Shown: positions 23,000 through 36,800 of the stretch, in pieces
Layout: every line of letters starts with the position of its first letter
Position numbering within the stretch: the first letter of the stretch is position 1
Source: Ailanthus altissimus
Lineage: Eukaryota > Streptophyta > Magnoliopsida > Sapindales > Simaroubaceae
DNA length: 64,000 bases
Direction: 5' to 3'
Assembly (NCBI GenBank): GCA_946807835.1
Contig: OX327683.1
Coordinates: forward strand, 14,203,001-14,267,000
Notes under the pieces: generated by a model
Told to the model about the DNA's origin: nothing
What the model saw: the letters and a program-made list of their open reading frames with translations, nothing else
Database searches by the model: none
Made by a program: the position numbers and the translations under genes

Positions 23000-24153
23000 A
23001 TTGGTATTAGAGCATGTTCGTGTGTTGAATGGGATAATTGAAGTATTTGTTGTGTTTTTTGGGATGTCCCGAGGCTGTGGGTGATGCATTTCAAGTATTG
23101 AAAGTATTAAATTGAGTCACAACAAATGGGGACACCGCGGTGCTAAGGTTTCCAAGCCCTAGTGTCGCAGCGCTGAATGATGAGAGACGTGGCACTAGTG
23201 AATATAGTCCTTAGCACTGTAATGCTTAAGGCTTGTCGCCACGATGTTAGGGGCTCTGCCTCTAGCTTCGCGGTACTGGTAAGCATAACGTTGCGGCATT
23301 AAAGTGGTAACCCTAGCACTTTAACACTCAGAGGCAGTTCACTCTATTTTTTAAAAAAAATATTTAAAAGTGCATGAGGGGTTTGTTTATGTAATAATAA
23401 GAGTTATTTTATTGCATTATAAACTGTGACCACTTGTTTATGCTAGTAACCAAAATGGAGCCCTGCTGGTAGGGGTTAGTTATGTTTGCATAAAATAAAT
23501 GAGTGACGAAAAATCACGTCCTCGTGAGATGGGGATAAGTGTTCAAAAATCTCTCTTAATGAGATTGAATAGTATTTTATTATGAGATGATGTTATACAA
23601 AGGTCCATCTTGTTAATACGGTGTTAGACGGGTCACTTCAGTCTTTCCTAATATTGCCACAGCGTGAAGGATTGGTCAGCGTGATTTGGATTATGCTGGT
23701 TAAACATGAGATGAGGTAAATATATACAAATATATTGCTCAATATCGCTACAGTATAAGGGTAGTATCACCAACATATATTTGATCGTTGATAAGTTAAT
23801 TTGGAATACACTTATCCAATATTGCTATAACGTGAGGATAAGGTGTATTTAAGATCAGTGTAAGAGTTGAATGAGATGCAATCGACAAGAGTTATTTATC
23901 TTTTAAGTTTAAATGCCAATATTGCTACAGCGTAAGGTTAAAGTAAAATTCTAATGGGTCCACTTCTCATTGTATAGTTTAAAATGTTTAAACTTTCATT
24001 TTTCTATTTGAGAGATTAAAGGGATTATGTAAAGTAGTGAGAAGGCATTTTAGATTTAAAAATGTATAATAGTTATACCCATGATCTAAAATATTATTTA
24101 TTAATGATTGAAATGTTCCACTAACATCTTTTTTTTTCTTTTATGAAGATAAA
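23000..24153 (+). other. X2 untranslated leader with PBS, GC cluster and a four-fold motif
   Basis: The PBS is at 23002-23013. A GC-rich cluster at 23131-23340 holds GACACCGCGGTGCT (23131), AGTGTCGCAGCGCT (23161), AGCTTCGCGGTACT (23264) and AACGTTGCGGCATT (23287). Further on, a motif close to CAATATTGCTACAGCGTAAGG recurs at about 23650, 23741, 23818 and 23917, spaced about 75-100 bases. No ORF is present. The repeats could be structural RNA elements of the leader. Confidence 0.65.
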
Positions 24154-27100
24154 ATGCCTCAAGCAACTCGTTACTATTTATACTTGATACACACCAACTC
24201 AATGGTGCTAACAACTATGCTAACTGGCTTATGAATCTCAAAATAGTTTTGGATTCTAAAAAGCTCAAGCATATGATTGATCAGATCTTTCCTTGAGATG
24301 TTTCTCTAGAATAGAAAGAAACATATCAAAAATGGTTGGATGATGATTTGAAAGTCAAATCTTACATCCTTACCTCAATGTATACGAGCTTCAAAGAGAG
24401 CATATCGACATAGATATTGCTAGAAGTATCATGCTCCATTTAAAGAAATTATTTGGCGACAGACCTTAAGTTGAAATATACCGAGTTGCCAAATATAACT
24501 TTTAGACTAAACTTCCAGATAATAGTCTTGTACGTCCATATATCCTCAAGATTATTTCCTACATTGAGAGGTTGGAGACTATGGATATAATGTTGAATAA
24601 TTCATTGGGTAATCGTTTGATTCTTTAGACACTTCTAGAATCTTTCACACAGTTCATCATAAATTTCAATATGTAAAGATTGATCCTCACTTATGCTAAG
24701 CTACATAATATATTAAGGACAGCTCATGAAGACATGAACAAATAAGGCTCAACCCTCCATATTTAAGGTGCTTTATGTTCTACTCCGAAGCTTCTAAGAA
24801 GCCTAGAGGAAAGAAGAAAAAGAAGGTGAAGTAGACATTCGACATAGGTCATCAGAAGTAACCCATATCCAAGCCATAGGAGAAAAGCAAAAGCAAAGGA
24901 AAATATTTCCATTGCAGCAAACACGGGCACTGGAAGCGTAACTTCCTAAAATACTTTTCCACTGTTAAGAAGACCCCCTTAGGTATATTATTGTCTATCA
25001 TTGATATTTCTTTAACATTTGATGCTAGTTTGGCTAGGTATTAGATACTGCTTGTGCTTCTTACATCTTCAATGTGTTGCAGTGCTTGAGCGATATTAGA
25101 TTAATACAGTCTAGAAAAGTATAGCTTCGTGTTGAAAGTGGGGATTTCCTACAGGTCGAAGTTATTAAACATTTTGATTTAATTTTCCTATGTAATAGAG
25201 CTATTGTGATGTACAACTGCTATTTTATACTGAACATTATTCAGTAGATAGTATCCCTTCCTATATTAGACAGTAAATGATATTATATATATACTCGGAA
25301 CCATTCCTTGTGTTTGTATGATATGGATAATATTTTGTTAGCTGAATGTTCGTTAGTAAATAGCCATTATATATTAGATATAATAGAAAATGTCATAAAT
25401 GTACAAGTTAATGCTAGTAGTAGCTCATAAACTTTAAATGAGACTGAATTGTGGTATATAAGATTAGGTTATATAGGTGCGAGGCATCTATCCCGCCTGG
25501 TTAAGGATGATTGGATACCTAATCTGACCATAGAGTCTTTTTTAATTTGTGAATCTTGTATTCAAAAAAGATGACCAAAGCTTCTTTTACGGGTGTTGGC
25601 CACTATGCCACTAATTTATTAAAATTAGTACATAGTAATGTATGTGGTCTAATGAATCATGCTGGCATGGGTGAATTTTGATACTTTATAGTCTTTATTG
25701 ATAATAGGTCACGATTTGGATACGCGTTTCTTATGAAACATAAGTAAAAAATATTTGAAAAGTTCAAGGAGTTTCAACTTAAAGTAGAGAAACAAACCTG
25801 CATGTATACCAAATGCCTTCGATCAGATCGAGGTGGTGAGTACATGAGCAATGAATTTTTGGATTATTTAAAGAAGAATAGGATTCTTGCTTAATATAGT
25901 CTATAGGTACTCCTTAACTTAACAATGTTTCAAAGATGAGGAATCAAACTTTATTGGATATAATCTGGTTTATGCTGAGCTTCACTGACCTACTAGCTAT
26001 TCCTTCCACTCTGTATAAGATGTGGAATGGAAAAAAATTGAGTCTTAAGTTTGTTAAGATTTAGGATTGTCCTGCTTACGTAAATGTTACGCAACAGGTT
26101 AAACTTGCACCTAAGAGGTATAAGTATCGATTCATTGGGTATCCCAAGCATTTAGTAGGATACTAGTTCTATGATCTAGAGGAACGAAATATATTCGTTA
26201 CTCGTAATAGCACTTTGCTAGAGAAAAAATTTCTTATAGATTGTGGGGATTGTAAAGAGATTGAACTTGATGAAGTTAATCAAGATGTAAATAAACCGAC
26301 AATGGAACCTCAGGCTCAATCGAGTAGAGTACCTTTAACACACCCTACACGTAGGTCAGAAAGGATATCTGTTAGGGTTAGTGCTTACGTGCTATCCCTG
26401 AATGTACATATACTTGTGTATTTAGACATGTTTACATTCTTATTAAATCGTTAATACCTATTTATATAGTACTATGCAATGTAATATTACAGACATTATA
26501 TGATCTAAAGGAGTTCAGATCTGATCTAAAGGAGTTTAAATAAGGGCTCTCAGTTGGCCACGCTGAGAGATATAAATTCTAAATGTTAGCACAGCTAATT
26601 GCTAGCTGGTTATAATACTCAGCGAAGATCCAAAAGTTGGAGCCTTATCTGTAATAGAACATAGACCTAGGAATATACTAGTAACTACATAGTTACAAGA
26701 TTTGCAATCAGGTACCAGGAAATATCAATTACGCAAGTATATTCTTAAATATTATCCTTGATCTATTTCTGTCGATGCGGGTCTGTTGATGGATATCTTT
26801 ATATAGATCAGCATATGCCGTATCTATAGGGTATAGATAGTCGTTCCTAGCCTACTGTGAGCTTAGAGCTTATCCAATTAAGACTGGATAAAGGACAGAC
26901 TCACAATGGCCTCAGATAGACACCCTATATAAGCCATCAATGGAGGGTCCTCCTGAGTTGAGTAGTATACGTGGTCTTTTGACCTGAGTGCCATGGTGGG
27001 CTTGTAAGTGATCCACCATACTTTGATTTCATGCATGTCACAGACCATTCATGGTGTGACCGCTGTGTGTCGCTGAGTATGGTCCGATGCTTATAGATTC

Positions 27101-29989
27101 CGATGTGTACAGGTATGGGATCCGTCAGCTCACATAGGGAGTTAGATATCCAAATACTTCGAGACTGTATCTCAGAAAGTCTTATGGCCACAAGTATTAA
27201 TCCTGGGAAAGAGTTTCTGCCAGGAACAATATGGCAAAGGAGTTTGCACATATTATTCAGAGAGATACAAGTTTGGGGACAAGATATGGATGAGCATATG
27301 GGAATTTGATGGTGATAATCTATATCCCCGCACATCTAAGATATCATGACAAAAAGACTATACGTATGTATTGTAACCTCAACTTGCATGGTTCAATGTG
27401 CTGGTTTGTATATCCATGATGTGTGCATAGGGCAATGTTCACGGACTCATGAAATAGTTCTATTTGATAAATCGGGCATGGACCTAGAGAGTCGCGAAAT
27501 GGAATGTACTCATTATGTACTGGGGCAGTATACCGGATTAAATTATTTAATCTAGTAATATCTAGCACTACTACGAGAATGCGTGTGTTTGTATTTAAGC
27601 GTTAAATACAACAATTAGTTAATAATTATTATTTACTAATTGATAATGACACGTGGCACATTGTGGTCCCTCAGTTAAGTTTACCCAAGTATGAAATTTG
27701 GTTGGACCCACTAAGGGATAGACTTGGTAACTATTTATGAGGAGAACAATTGGTGTTTCACCTAATGATTCTTTAATTGTTAAATAATCATAATATCTCA
27801 TTATAATACATTATATTATTATTATATTATATGTGAGATGTGTGAACCAAGTGAAGCATGAGATTTGCTTCATTTTCTTCCATTTTGGGTGTGTATGTTC
27901 GGTGAAGAGAGGAGAAAATGAAATTAGTTCATTTTCCTTCTTAAGGTGCCGAGTGAAGAAATGGAAAAATAATAGAAAAATGATTTTTTTTTTCATTTTT
28001 CTTCTTGTGAGGCCGTGAAAAGCAATTGTGAATTGCTTCAATTTCCATTTCATTTCCTTTTAGAGAAAAGGAAAAACACACTCAACCGGCGATTTTAAAG
28101 GGTTAAGGGTTAATTCTATACTGGATTATTAGAGCTGTTATTCTAACTTACCAAGCCCATTGAGTTGGTAACTAGAACTGCTAACGAGTTGGTCTCAATC
28201 CTTTAAAATATTAATATGATTAATATATTATTTATTGTGTTTATTGTATGATTTAATTCTTTCGCAACGTTAAATATGTATGAGATACGTATTTTATGCA
28301 ATAAACACAATAACACATGCATACATCCACGTATATTAGATCCTCTACAATTCCAAGGCTGTCTGTTAGGTATGGTTTGATACTTGAAGGTGCCCTTGGT
28401 GTTTTTTTAGTTGAAGAAAATGATCCTTTGACATATAGAGAGGTGATGTTGGACATTAATTTGAAAAAATGACAAGACATTATGAAATCCAAAATTGACT
28501 CAATGCATTATAATCAAGTCTGGGATTTGGTTAAACTTTTCGAAGGAATAGGTTCTATCGATTGTAAATGGATTTACAAGCAGAAGCATAGGCTCGATGG
28601 GAAGGTAGAGATCTTCAAAGCCCGACTAGTAGCAAAAGGTTATACTCAGTGATCTATGATTGATTATGAGAAAACCTTTTCACTAATAGCAATGCTCAAG
28701 TTAATTCAAATTTTATTAGCAATTGTTGCATATTATGACTTTGAAATCTGGTAGAAGGATATAAAGATGGTGTTTCTAATAAGATATCTCGAGAAAGAGA
28801 TTTATATGGAATAGCTTAAAGGTTTTGCATCCAGCCTAACTTCTAGTCTAGTATCCAAACTGAAGAAGTCCATTTATAAACTTAAGTAGGCCTCTCGAAG
28901 TTGGAATCTTTATTTTGATGAGATAATCAGAGGGTCTGGTTTCATAAAAAAAATGATAAAAAAATACATGTAGTTATAGAAATGTGAGTGGGATCATGAT
29001 GGTCTTCTTGATTCTCTACGTGGATGACATACTCATTATCAGGAATGATATAGGTATGTTACAGTAAATGAAGAGTTATCTAAGTAAGAACTTCTCCATG
29101 AAACATTTGGGAGAGACTTTCTATATATTGTGTATAAAGTTTTATAAAGATAGAACTAGGAGGCTGATAGGACTCTCACAATCATTGTACATAGACAGTA
29201 TCTTAAAAAGGTACAGTTTCAGTCACTGTAAGACAATTAAATACCTTTTAGATATAGCATTCATCTTTCGAGAAAGATGTATCCTTAGATGAAAAATGAA
29301 AGAGTTAAAATGTCTTACATCCCATATTCATCTGGTGTATGAAGCTTGATGTATGCCATAATGTGTATGAACCTAACATCAGTATGGCTATAAGTGTTAA
29401 GAGCCGGTATCAGTCTGATCTAGGCGATAGTGGTTGGATAGCAGTGAAACATGTCCTTAAATACCTTAAGGATACAAAGGACAAGTTTCTCATATATGGG
29501 TAAAGTGACTTACAAGTGAGAGGATACACAAATTTAGACTTCTAGTCTGATACGAATAATAAAAATTCTACATCTAGGTATGTATTCATTCTCAATGGTG
29601 CCACAGTGAGTTGGCAAAGCACAAAGTAGGCATCCACAGCTGATTCTACAACAGAAGTAGAATATATTGCAGCCTCAAAAGCAGTGAAAGAAGCAGTATG
29701 AATACATAAATTTGTTGTCAAGCTTGGGATAATTTCAAGTTTGGTGGATCCTATCCCATTATTTTGTGACAATAATTGGGAGATTGCTCAAGCCAAAGTG
29801 CCAAGAGCACACCAGAAGTCTAAATATATAGAGAGAAAATACCACATAATTAGAGAGATCTTGGTTAGAGGAGATGTAATAGTTTGTAGAGTAGACTCTA
29901 TGAATAATTTAGCAGACCCACTAACTAAGGCCTTAACTCCTAAAGTGTTTGAGAAATATATGGAATCGATGGGTATTAGATACCATTAA
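24154..29989 (+). pseudogene. X2 copia gag-pol remnant
   Basis: Gag opens at 24154 (MPQATRYYLY, with a frameshift soon after). The zinc knuckle KYFHCSKHGHWKRN lies near 24901-24942 and has CX2CX3HX4-type spacing, but its last cysteine is lost. Integrase is at about 25600-25900 (LLKLVHSNVCGLMNHAG, RSDRGGEYMSNEFLDYLK). The pol linker runs to 26369 and resumes at 28333 after X3. Reverse transcriptase follows (WIYKQKHRLDGKVE, KARLVAKGYTQ, LYVDDILI near 29018). RNase H ends with LADPLTKALTPKVFEKYME and a stop at 29987-29989. Numerous stops, many of them TAG or TGA, make it inactive. The YVDD catalytic motif is intact. Confidence 0.85.
26370..28332 (+). mobile_element. X3: solo LTR of family X inside X2 pol
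   Basis: It starts TGTTAGGGTTAGTGCTTACG, as in the X family, and interrupts the X2 polyprotein between RRSERIS and DPLQFQGC. The flanks ATATC (26365-26369) and ATATT (28333-28337) fit a target duplication with one change. Joining across the insertion restores one frame. The 3' end has decayed and lacks a clear CA. Confidence 0.8.
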
Positions 29990-30014
29990 GAATGGCACTA
30001 GAGCAAGTGGGAGT

Positions 30015-32045
30015 TATTAGAATTTATGTTTACGTGTCATCCCATATTGTATGAGTATTTATTTTAATAGTTATACAATTATCATTTCATAAAATTGTTA
30101 TATATTATTAATTATTAAATTGTAAGATGCATGTTACGTTTCAGACATTGTATGATTAAAATGAGTTTAGATCTGATCTGAAGGAGTTTAGATCGGTGCT
30201 AAGAGTTAGCAACGCTAATAGTTATAAGTGTTAAGAGTTAGTAAGTTATAAGAGTTAGCAAATTCTAGGGAATTAAAACTTTGTCTGAAATGGGAGAGCT
30301 GAGAATATATTAGTAATGACATAATTACAAAGAGTTACAAATAGTGCTAAGAAATGTCATCATGTAAGTATGCTCTCAAACACCATGTTCCTGATTTATC
30401 TTTATAGATGCGAGTATATCAATGAAACCTTTTATATAGATCAATATATATCTATATCTGGATGGTCCTGATGGTTAGTCTTAGCAAACCATGAACTTAG
30501 TAGAAGCTCGTATAGGTATACAAGTATTCAATAAGAATTGGATACTGAACAGACTCATGAGGACCTTCAATAGACATCCCATAAGGCCCTCAATGGCATG
30601 TTTTCTCGAGTTGAGTAGTATTCATGGTCCTTTGACCTAAGTACCATAATGGGCTTGTGAGTGATCTATCATACTTTGGTTCCATACATGTCAGAGACCT
30701 TTTATAGTCTGACTGTTGGGTATAATCTAATGTTCATATAGTCCGGTATGTATAGATATGGGATCCGTCAGCTCATATAGGCGAGTTGTATATTATAATG
30801 CTCTGTGATTGTATTTTAAAAAGTCTTATGGCCATAAGTAGTAAACCCGGAATAGAATATTTTGTGGAATAATAATATCGTAAAAGAGTTTGTGAATATC
30901 ATTTATAGAAATACGAATCTAGAGATAAGTTCACGAACGAGCAAATAGAGATTTGACAGTGATGATCTATATCTCTGTTATTCCAGGATATAAGTGATAG
31001 AACAAGTATATGTATATGTTATAATCTCATCTTGTGTGGTCTATTGCGCTGCTTTGTAATATTTGTAACATGTGTGTGGATATCATTCACATACATATAA
31101 AAGAGTTCTATATGACAAACCGAGTGTGACCTACGGAGTCTCATATATGAAGTGCATTCGTTGCGCACTAAGGCAGCAGACTAAATTGAACAATTCGATC
31201 TAAGAAATTCCAGCAAAGTAGATATTTTTTTCAGAATCCCTTCGAATGTGCACTTGTCAAGACTTAAAAGTTATTAATCAATGAGATGATGATAAGTGGC
31301 ACATTTTGAGCGAATTGTTTGTTTGACTTTGGATTGACAAAAATGACATTGCTTGTGAGACAAGCAAAATCTATTTAATAATTCAAAAATAGTTTTTGAA
31401 TTATTAATTTTATTATTAAGTCAAAAGAGAAACAATGAGGCATTGCCAAGGCATGCACGGTGGGCCTTTTGGTTGACTAATTAAAGGGATGTGCATATAA
31501 AATGAAAAGTTTATTTTTATTTTAGCCATGTAAAGGGCTCGACAAAATTGGAGAGAAAAAAAAGTATTATTGTTCAAGTGTTGAAATAAAACACTTCTTA
31601 ATCTTCTTCATTTTGGTGGCCGGCCATTTATAAGTAAAAAAGAGAATTGTTGATTTTATTTTACAAGAGCTCTAAGTTGTAAAACATCAATTCCACTTCT
31701 ATTGAAACAATTTGGTTAAAGAGTTAACCAAGATAAATATTTAAGAGTTAAACACTTGTTACTGAAAATTAGGGCTGTCATTCTAGAGATCTAAGTCCAC
31801 TCAAGTTGGATCCTAGAATTTACAAGGAATGTACTTTAAGGCGGATTCCATTTTTGAACAAATTTCCAAAGGCTTCAAAGGTAATTCTCAATCTCATTAG
31901 TGTAATGAAACTTAAATTAAGTGTGTTTATTGAATTAAGAAATTAGATTTCAATTTTCGCTAGGATATATGTGTGTATGACATGCATATTATAATTTCAT
32001 GAATACATTGCATATGCACGCACCCATAGAAATAACACATTTTTA
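30015..32045 (+). repeat. 3' LTR of X2
   Basis: It follows the PPT directly, starts TATTAGAATTTATG and ends ACACATTTTTA before GTTTT. It is collinear with the 5' LTR over about two kilobases. Confidence 0.9.
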
Positions 32046-32605
32046 GTTTTAAGGGGGCACATTTATCTAAGAGCCTCCAACTTTGCTATTTCTCCAAAAT
32101 GCCTCTATTGAAGAGGAGATCTACATTTATATATCGCAACGCATTATCCTCAAAGGGAATTCATCAAGTCAGTTCCTTCTGCACTCAAGATATATCTCTA
32201 ATTTTGAATCCAAGTAAGCCATGTTGAACTCAAAACACAAGAAAAGTAAGAAACAAATTTCTCTTTCTTCTCCAAATTCTTTTTAAAGAAAAAATCCTAA
32301 GGGACATTTCACTATTGAGCTGTCATCTTACATGAGTGTTGGAAGGCCATCACTAACCACTCGACCGGAGCCTGCCTCTAACCTAGTATTTTTAATGTAT
32401 TGTAGGGCCTATTATGCAACTTCTTACTTAACCAGTCCTTAGCAAATCTCCAACTCAGTCATAGATCTCATTACCCAACATTCAATTCAAGCCCAACTCT
32501 TGACATAACCAAGCCCATTAGCTCAATTTTCTCTTCACTTAATAAATTCTTAAGTGTTTGGGAAGGCTTTAGTATGCCTGACCATATTTGGCCCCAAACA
32601 CAACT

Positions 32606-33419
32606 TAATACTTATAATTATATATTAAGCAAAAATAAACAAACAAATCATTCACATTTAGTCATTCAGCTCTATTCAACATTTAACTAAATTAAGTTTT
32701 ATTCATATTTTAATTTTTAAAAAATATTACCTATCATAGATGATGTCTACTATGGTGCAATTTAAGAATCTAACTAGGTTAAAAAAGTTCATGTCTACCC
32801 TCAAATACAGAAAGAAATTTATTCCACTTTATATAGGCAATAAAACTCAAAATGAGATGTCTATTATCAAATATTTGAATAAACTATCTGACCCCACTTA
32901 TATACAGAAGAATCTTAAAAACAAGTTACAAAAAAAAAAGTCAAGTTTATGATAAAAACTAGGAAATTTTTTTGAAATAATCCCTCATTTATAGCAGAAT
33001 TCTTTTATAGCCACAAGTCAAAATGTTAATTTTTATATTTATAAAATATAACAAATCATTCATTAAAACCAAATATTTCAAAATCGGTACTCTAAAATCA
33101 ATCTCAAAATCCACACTCTAACAAATTGAAATTCAGGATAAATAGATCTCAATCATTTTGTAATAAAAAAGTACATTAGTTTACATATTTATAAATTTAA
33201 AATATTTCAAAATTGAATTGCAAATCTTTTGCTATGTTATGAATTTTTTATATTTCTTTTGTAAAGGTATGACTATACAATATAAACATTATATGTGATA
33301 AATTGCAGAAGAAATTAGGTGTGACATTGAATAAAAAATTTGGAGAAGAAAAAATGAGAATTAGAAATAAAAAAGATATACGCGTAGTGCGCATTCATCA
33401 TGCTCTAAAGTGGCACTCA
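32606..33419. other. AT-rich spacer
   Basis: No recognised gene. A 70-codon open frame at 32740-32952 is lysine-rich and resembles nothing known to me, so I do not call it. The last eight bases, GGCACTCA, may be the target duplication of the hAT-like element that starts at 33420. Confidence 0.4.
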
Positions 33420-33823
33420 TAGAGGTTGTAAATGGGTCATGCCATGAGATAAAACCATAAAAGCACTAGTATGATTAGTAATCTAAATAAGATTTTTGCT
33501 CTAATTTATGAAAATTTGGCTATTTAATTTTTTTTATCATAAATAAGTGCATGATAGAAAATGTGACATTTAGGAACAAACGGGAGGCAAAGCGAATGAG
33601 ACATAAAAAAGTTACGCTCAAAATACGAGAGTGCCTGAACACAAGGTTGGGCGCCACAACACCCAAGGTAGAGACGTAGGTGTCGTGATGCCCAAATGGC
33701 CCTCACACCCCTCGTGTTTCCAGGTCTGAACGCCACAGCGTCGAGCCCTCAGCACCGCGTCGCCCATGTGACATATAAACCCCCTCTTTTTAGTCCTATT
33801 TCGACTTGGATTCAAAGGCCCTC

Positions 33824-36800
33824 TGACAGGACCCGACCCGAAACCCTCTACTATAGATCCCAGCAGCCCTGCCAGGCACCCCAACGGAAGTTCCTCCAAA
33901 CCTAACTAGGTATGTTGAGAAATTCCGCGAGGCGAACCCCTTTTCAATTCTTGTTACTACTAAGAAGGTCTAGTAATATACATGAAAACGACATCTTAAT
34001 TTTAAAAACAAACGGACAGAGTTTCCCCTGTTTTTCGGAAAATCCATGTAAACCTGCAAAGAAACTTTACTTCTAATTCCAACACATCTCAATACTACTA
34101 ATTCGGACCTCCGGTCCTTTCCAAATCAACTCCAACACAACTCAAAAGTTTCATTTAAATCACAAAATGAGCATACTCATGAAAAGTGAAGATGATCATC
34201 AAAATCTCAAAATATTTTCTTGTTGGTTCGAAACATACATACAAATATACATGCCAAAGTAAAGAGTGCTATTTAGCACATTTACATGTACAAAAATGAT
34301 CTTCGGATTCGGCCCACTACTCGGTAACAGAAGAATCAGCAGCTTGCGTACCGAAACCTGCACCTAGGAAAGGGGTTTAAAAATATAAAACATAAAATGG
34401 GTGAGCTAAAGGAGCTCAGTGAGTATAAATGAGATTTCAATTACAAGAACATTATACAAATATAGCAATTTCTAAAGTACATGCAGAAATTATGCTTCTA
34501 AAACGGATGTAAAACTGTAAAACGGTTTCTAATATCATATGCTGATGAAATCTTGCCGAGCAGGTTTTATCTACATCTTTGGAAAACTATATTCAGAATC
34601 TGTATAACATAATAACTGTTGTGTGCATATAAATGCATAAATGCTATCGGTAAATCAAAAACTAGTAAAATCCTCGCTCGGCCATTTTCTTTCTAACCTG
34701 TACCAATGGTAACCCTAAAGCTCTATATCCACGCAGCAACTCAACTAGCACCGCATACGTGAGTAGGTCACGGGGCACCTCAACTAGCAGCACCCACAGT
34801 GACATCTCAAGACATCTCACTGGCTATGCAGCGGAATCCTACATCGCATGCATATAGCGAGACAATACCCCGTACACATAGAGCGACTCACATGACTCAA
34901 CTTTCTGACTTTCCGGAGTTAGTGACACACCCCCAAGACCTGCCCATGTGCACGGGATATACCAGCCGGGTCTAATACAATCATCACCACTACAATCTGA
35001 GGGTACCAATGGCCTTTAAAACAAATGCAGAATTTTAAAACTATTTCGTAAATCGATCATGTAAAAGCATGTCTATGAATATATCAAGATCATAAATCAT
35101 GTTTATGCATCGAAAGCTCATAAAACATACATAGTCATTGTGCAAAAATATAATAACTGAAAAGTAAAAGAAATGGTAGATTTCCACTCACAACCGCTCC
35201 GCGCTCAATTTCGCTCCCGATTTCTGCTCCCGTTAACGCTCTCGGTTATCTTCACCTACGCGCCATAAATGACATTTAGAACCAAATCGAATACTAAAAT
35301 CTCATTTAACTACTAAATGCCCTAATCGGCATACAAAGTCCGGATGTAAACTACTTCCCGATTTTAGTTACGGAGCTATAATCGAAACTAACTCACCATC
35401 CGGCGCCCTGAAAATTATTGAACACCTTATAACTTTGTTGGACATAATTGCCCTTCACCTTTCCAACATGGACAATTATGTCCCATTTTCTTCACTTTTA
35501 GTTTTTCCATCAACCATATACATTCAATTCACAATATGCACCAAATACACACAACAATTCAATCAAAACACCACTCAATTCCTAACTTTCCTAAAGTGGC
35601 AGAATTTCACCCTAGGTTCCAACACATTCCTTTTCTCAATTTCTTGTTCCAATTACAACAAAATCATGCCAATTTCATTCTAAAGCCCTAATTACAACCA
35701 ATTGAAATCTCTACAACAAAATCACCAAAAACCCTAATTCTCACCTTGCCAATTTCTTCAAATTGATGACTCCTTCAAGCTCCACACTAGAATTCAACTC
35801 AATCTAAGCCAAGAATACACATAAGAACATCAATTAAAGCATTCTTGAAATCTCACTTATCAAACTCATAAAAGATGCTTTTCTTACCTCTTTTTCTTGA
35901 ATTTCCACTAATAGAGACTTTAATTGAGCTTAGGGATTGGTTTGTAATCTTATTTTGGCTTGATTACACATGAAAAATCATGAAAACAAAACTTGAAAGG
36001 TCACTGTAGCATCCCCCCTTTCCAAGCTCGAATTTTCTCTCTTTTGCTCTAAGTGTTTGCTTTTGATCTTCTTCAAAATTCTACACACTTCCAACATATT
36101 TATAGTCCTTTCTCAATTTACCATTTTGCCCTTCAACTTTCTCAAAATTACTAATTTGTTATTAGTTAAAAACTAATTATGTAATTAATTCATTTGTAAC
36201 TATCTAGTTAGAATAGTTCAAAGAACTAACTAGAACTTCCTGTTGGAGCTGGTGCTCACGTGCCATTCCAATATTGTATGAATATTAATTGTTAATATTT
36301 ATACAATAAACATTTCGATAAAGATTGTTAATATCATATTAATATGGTAAAATGCTTGTAACATTACAGACATTGTTTGATCTGAAAGAGTTCAGATCTG
36401 GTCTAAAGGAGTTTAGATCAGAACTAATAGTTAGCAAAGCTGAGAGTTATAAATGCTAAAAGTTAGCACTGTTAAGAGTTAGCAGGTTATAAGAGTCAGC
36501 GAGGTCTAAAGAGTTAGAACCTTGTTTATAATGGGACAAAGACCTGAGAGTATACTTGTAATGATATAGTTGCAAAGAGTTGCAATAGGTGTTAAGAAAT
36601 ATCATTATGTAAGTATGTCTCAAAGATAATGTTCCTGATCTATAATCACTAATGCGGGTCTATCGGTGATTCACTTTACATAGATTAGTGTATGTCTATA
36701 TCTGACTGGTTCAGATGGTTGTTCTTAGCTGACCATGAGCTTAGAGCTTGTATAGGCATGCGGGTATCCAGTCAGGACTGGATACTGAACAGACTTATGA

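Larger units (their letters stand above)
20961..32045 (+). mobile_element. X2: full-length copia element of family X with ~2-kb LTRs
   Basis: The LTRs are 20961-22999 and 30015-32045. The target duplication is GTTTT (20956-20960 and 32046-32050). The PBS TGGTATTAGAGC (23002-23013) and PPT GAGCAAGTGGGAG (30001-30013) are well placed. The gag-pol remnant is at 24154-29989 in copia order (integrase before reverse transcriptase). A solo LTR of the same family (X3) sits in the linker before reverse transcriptase. The 3' LTR has TA in place of TG at its start and TA in place of CA at its end. The two-kilobase LTR is long for copia. Confidence 0.92.
20375..32600 (+). mobile_element. Solo LTR, Tat-like family (copy B), split by X2
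   Basis: The LTR is 20375-20960 plus 32051-32600, about 1136 bases. It starts TGTTGGC and ends GCCCCAAACA. The target duplication is CAACT (20370-20374 and 32601-32605). The 11-kb element X2 interrupts it. No internal coding sequence of its own is present, so it is a solo LTR. Assignment to the Tat-like group rests on the R/U5 pattern GTGTTGGAAGGCCATCACT near 32335. Confidence 0.78.

Noticed and set aside
26937..27335. 132-codon minus-strand frame in X3, with similar minus-strand frames in X4 and X5
   Set aside because: These arise because the same LTR block is present in each copy. They differ in frame and stops between copies, lack any domain, and run against the element's strand.
32740..32952. 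70-codon lysine-rich plus-strand frame
   Set aside because: Low-complexity product in AT-rich spacer, with no homologue recognised and no supporting context.
33618..33905. Overlapping 70-93-codon frames on both strands
   Set aside because: They lie over the GC cluster and the end of a solo LTR, with no protein family resemblance and no element coding order.
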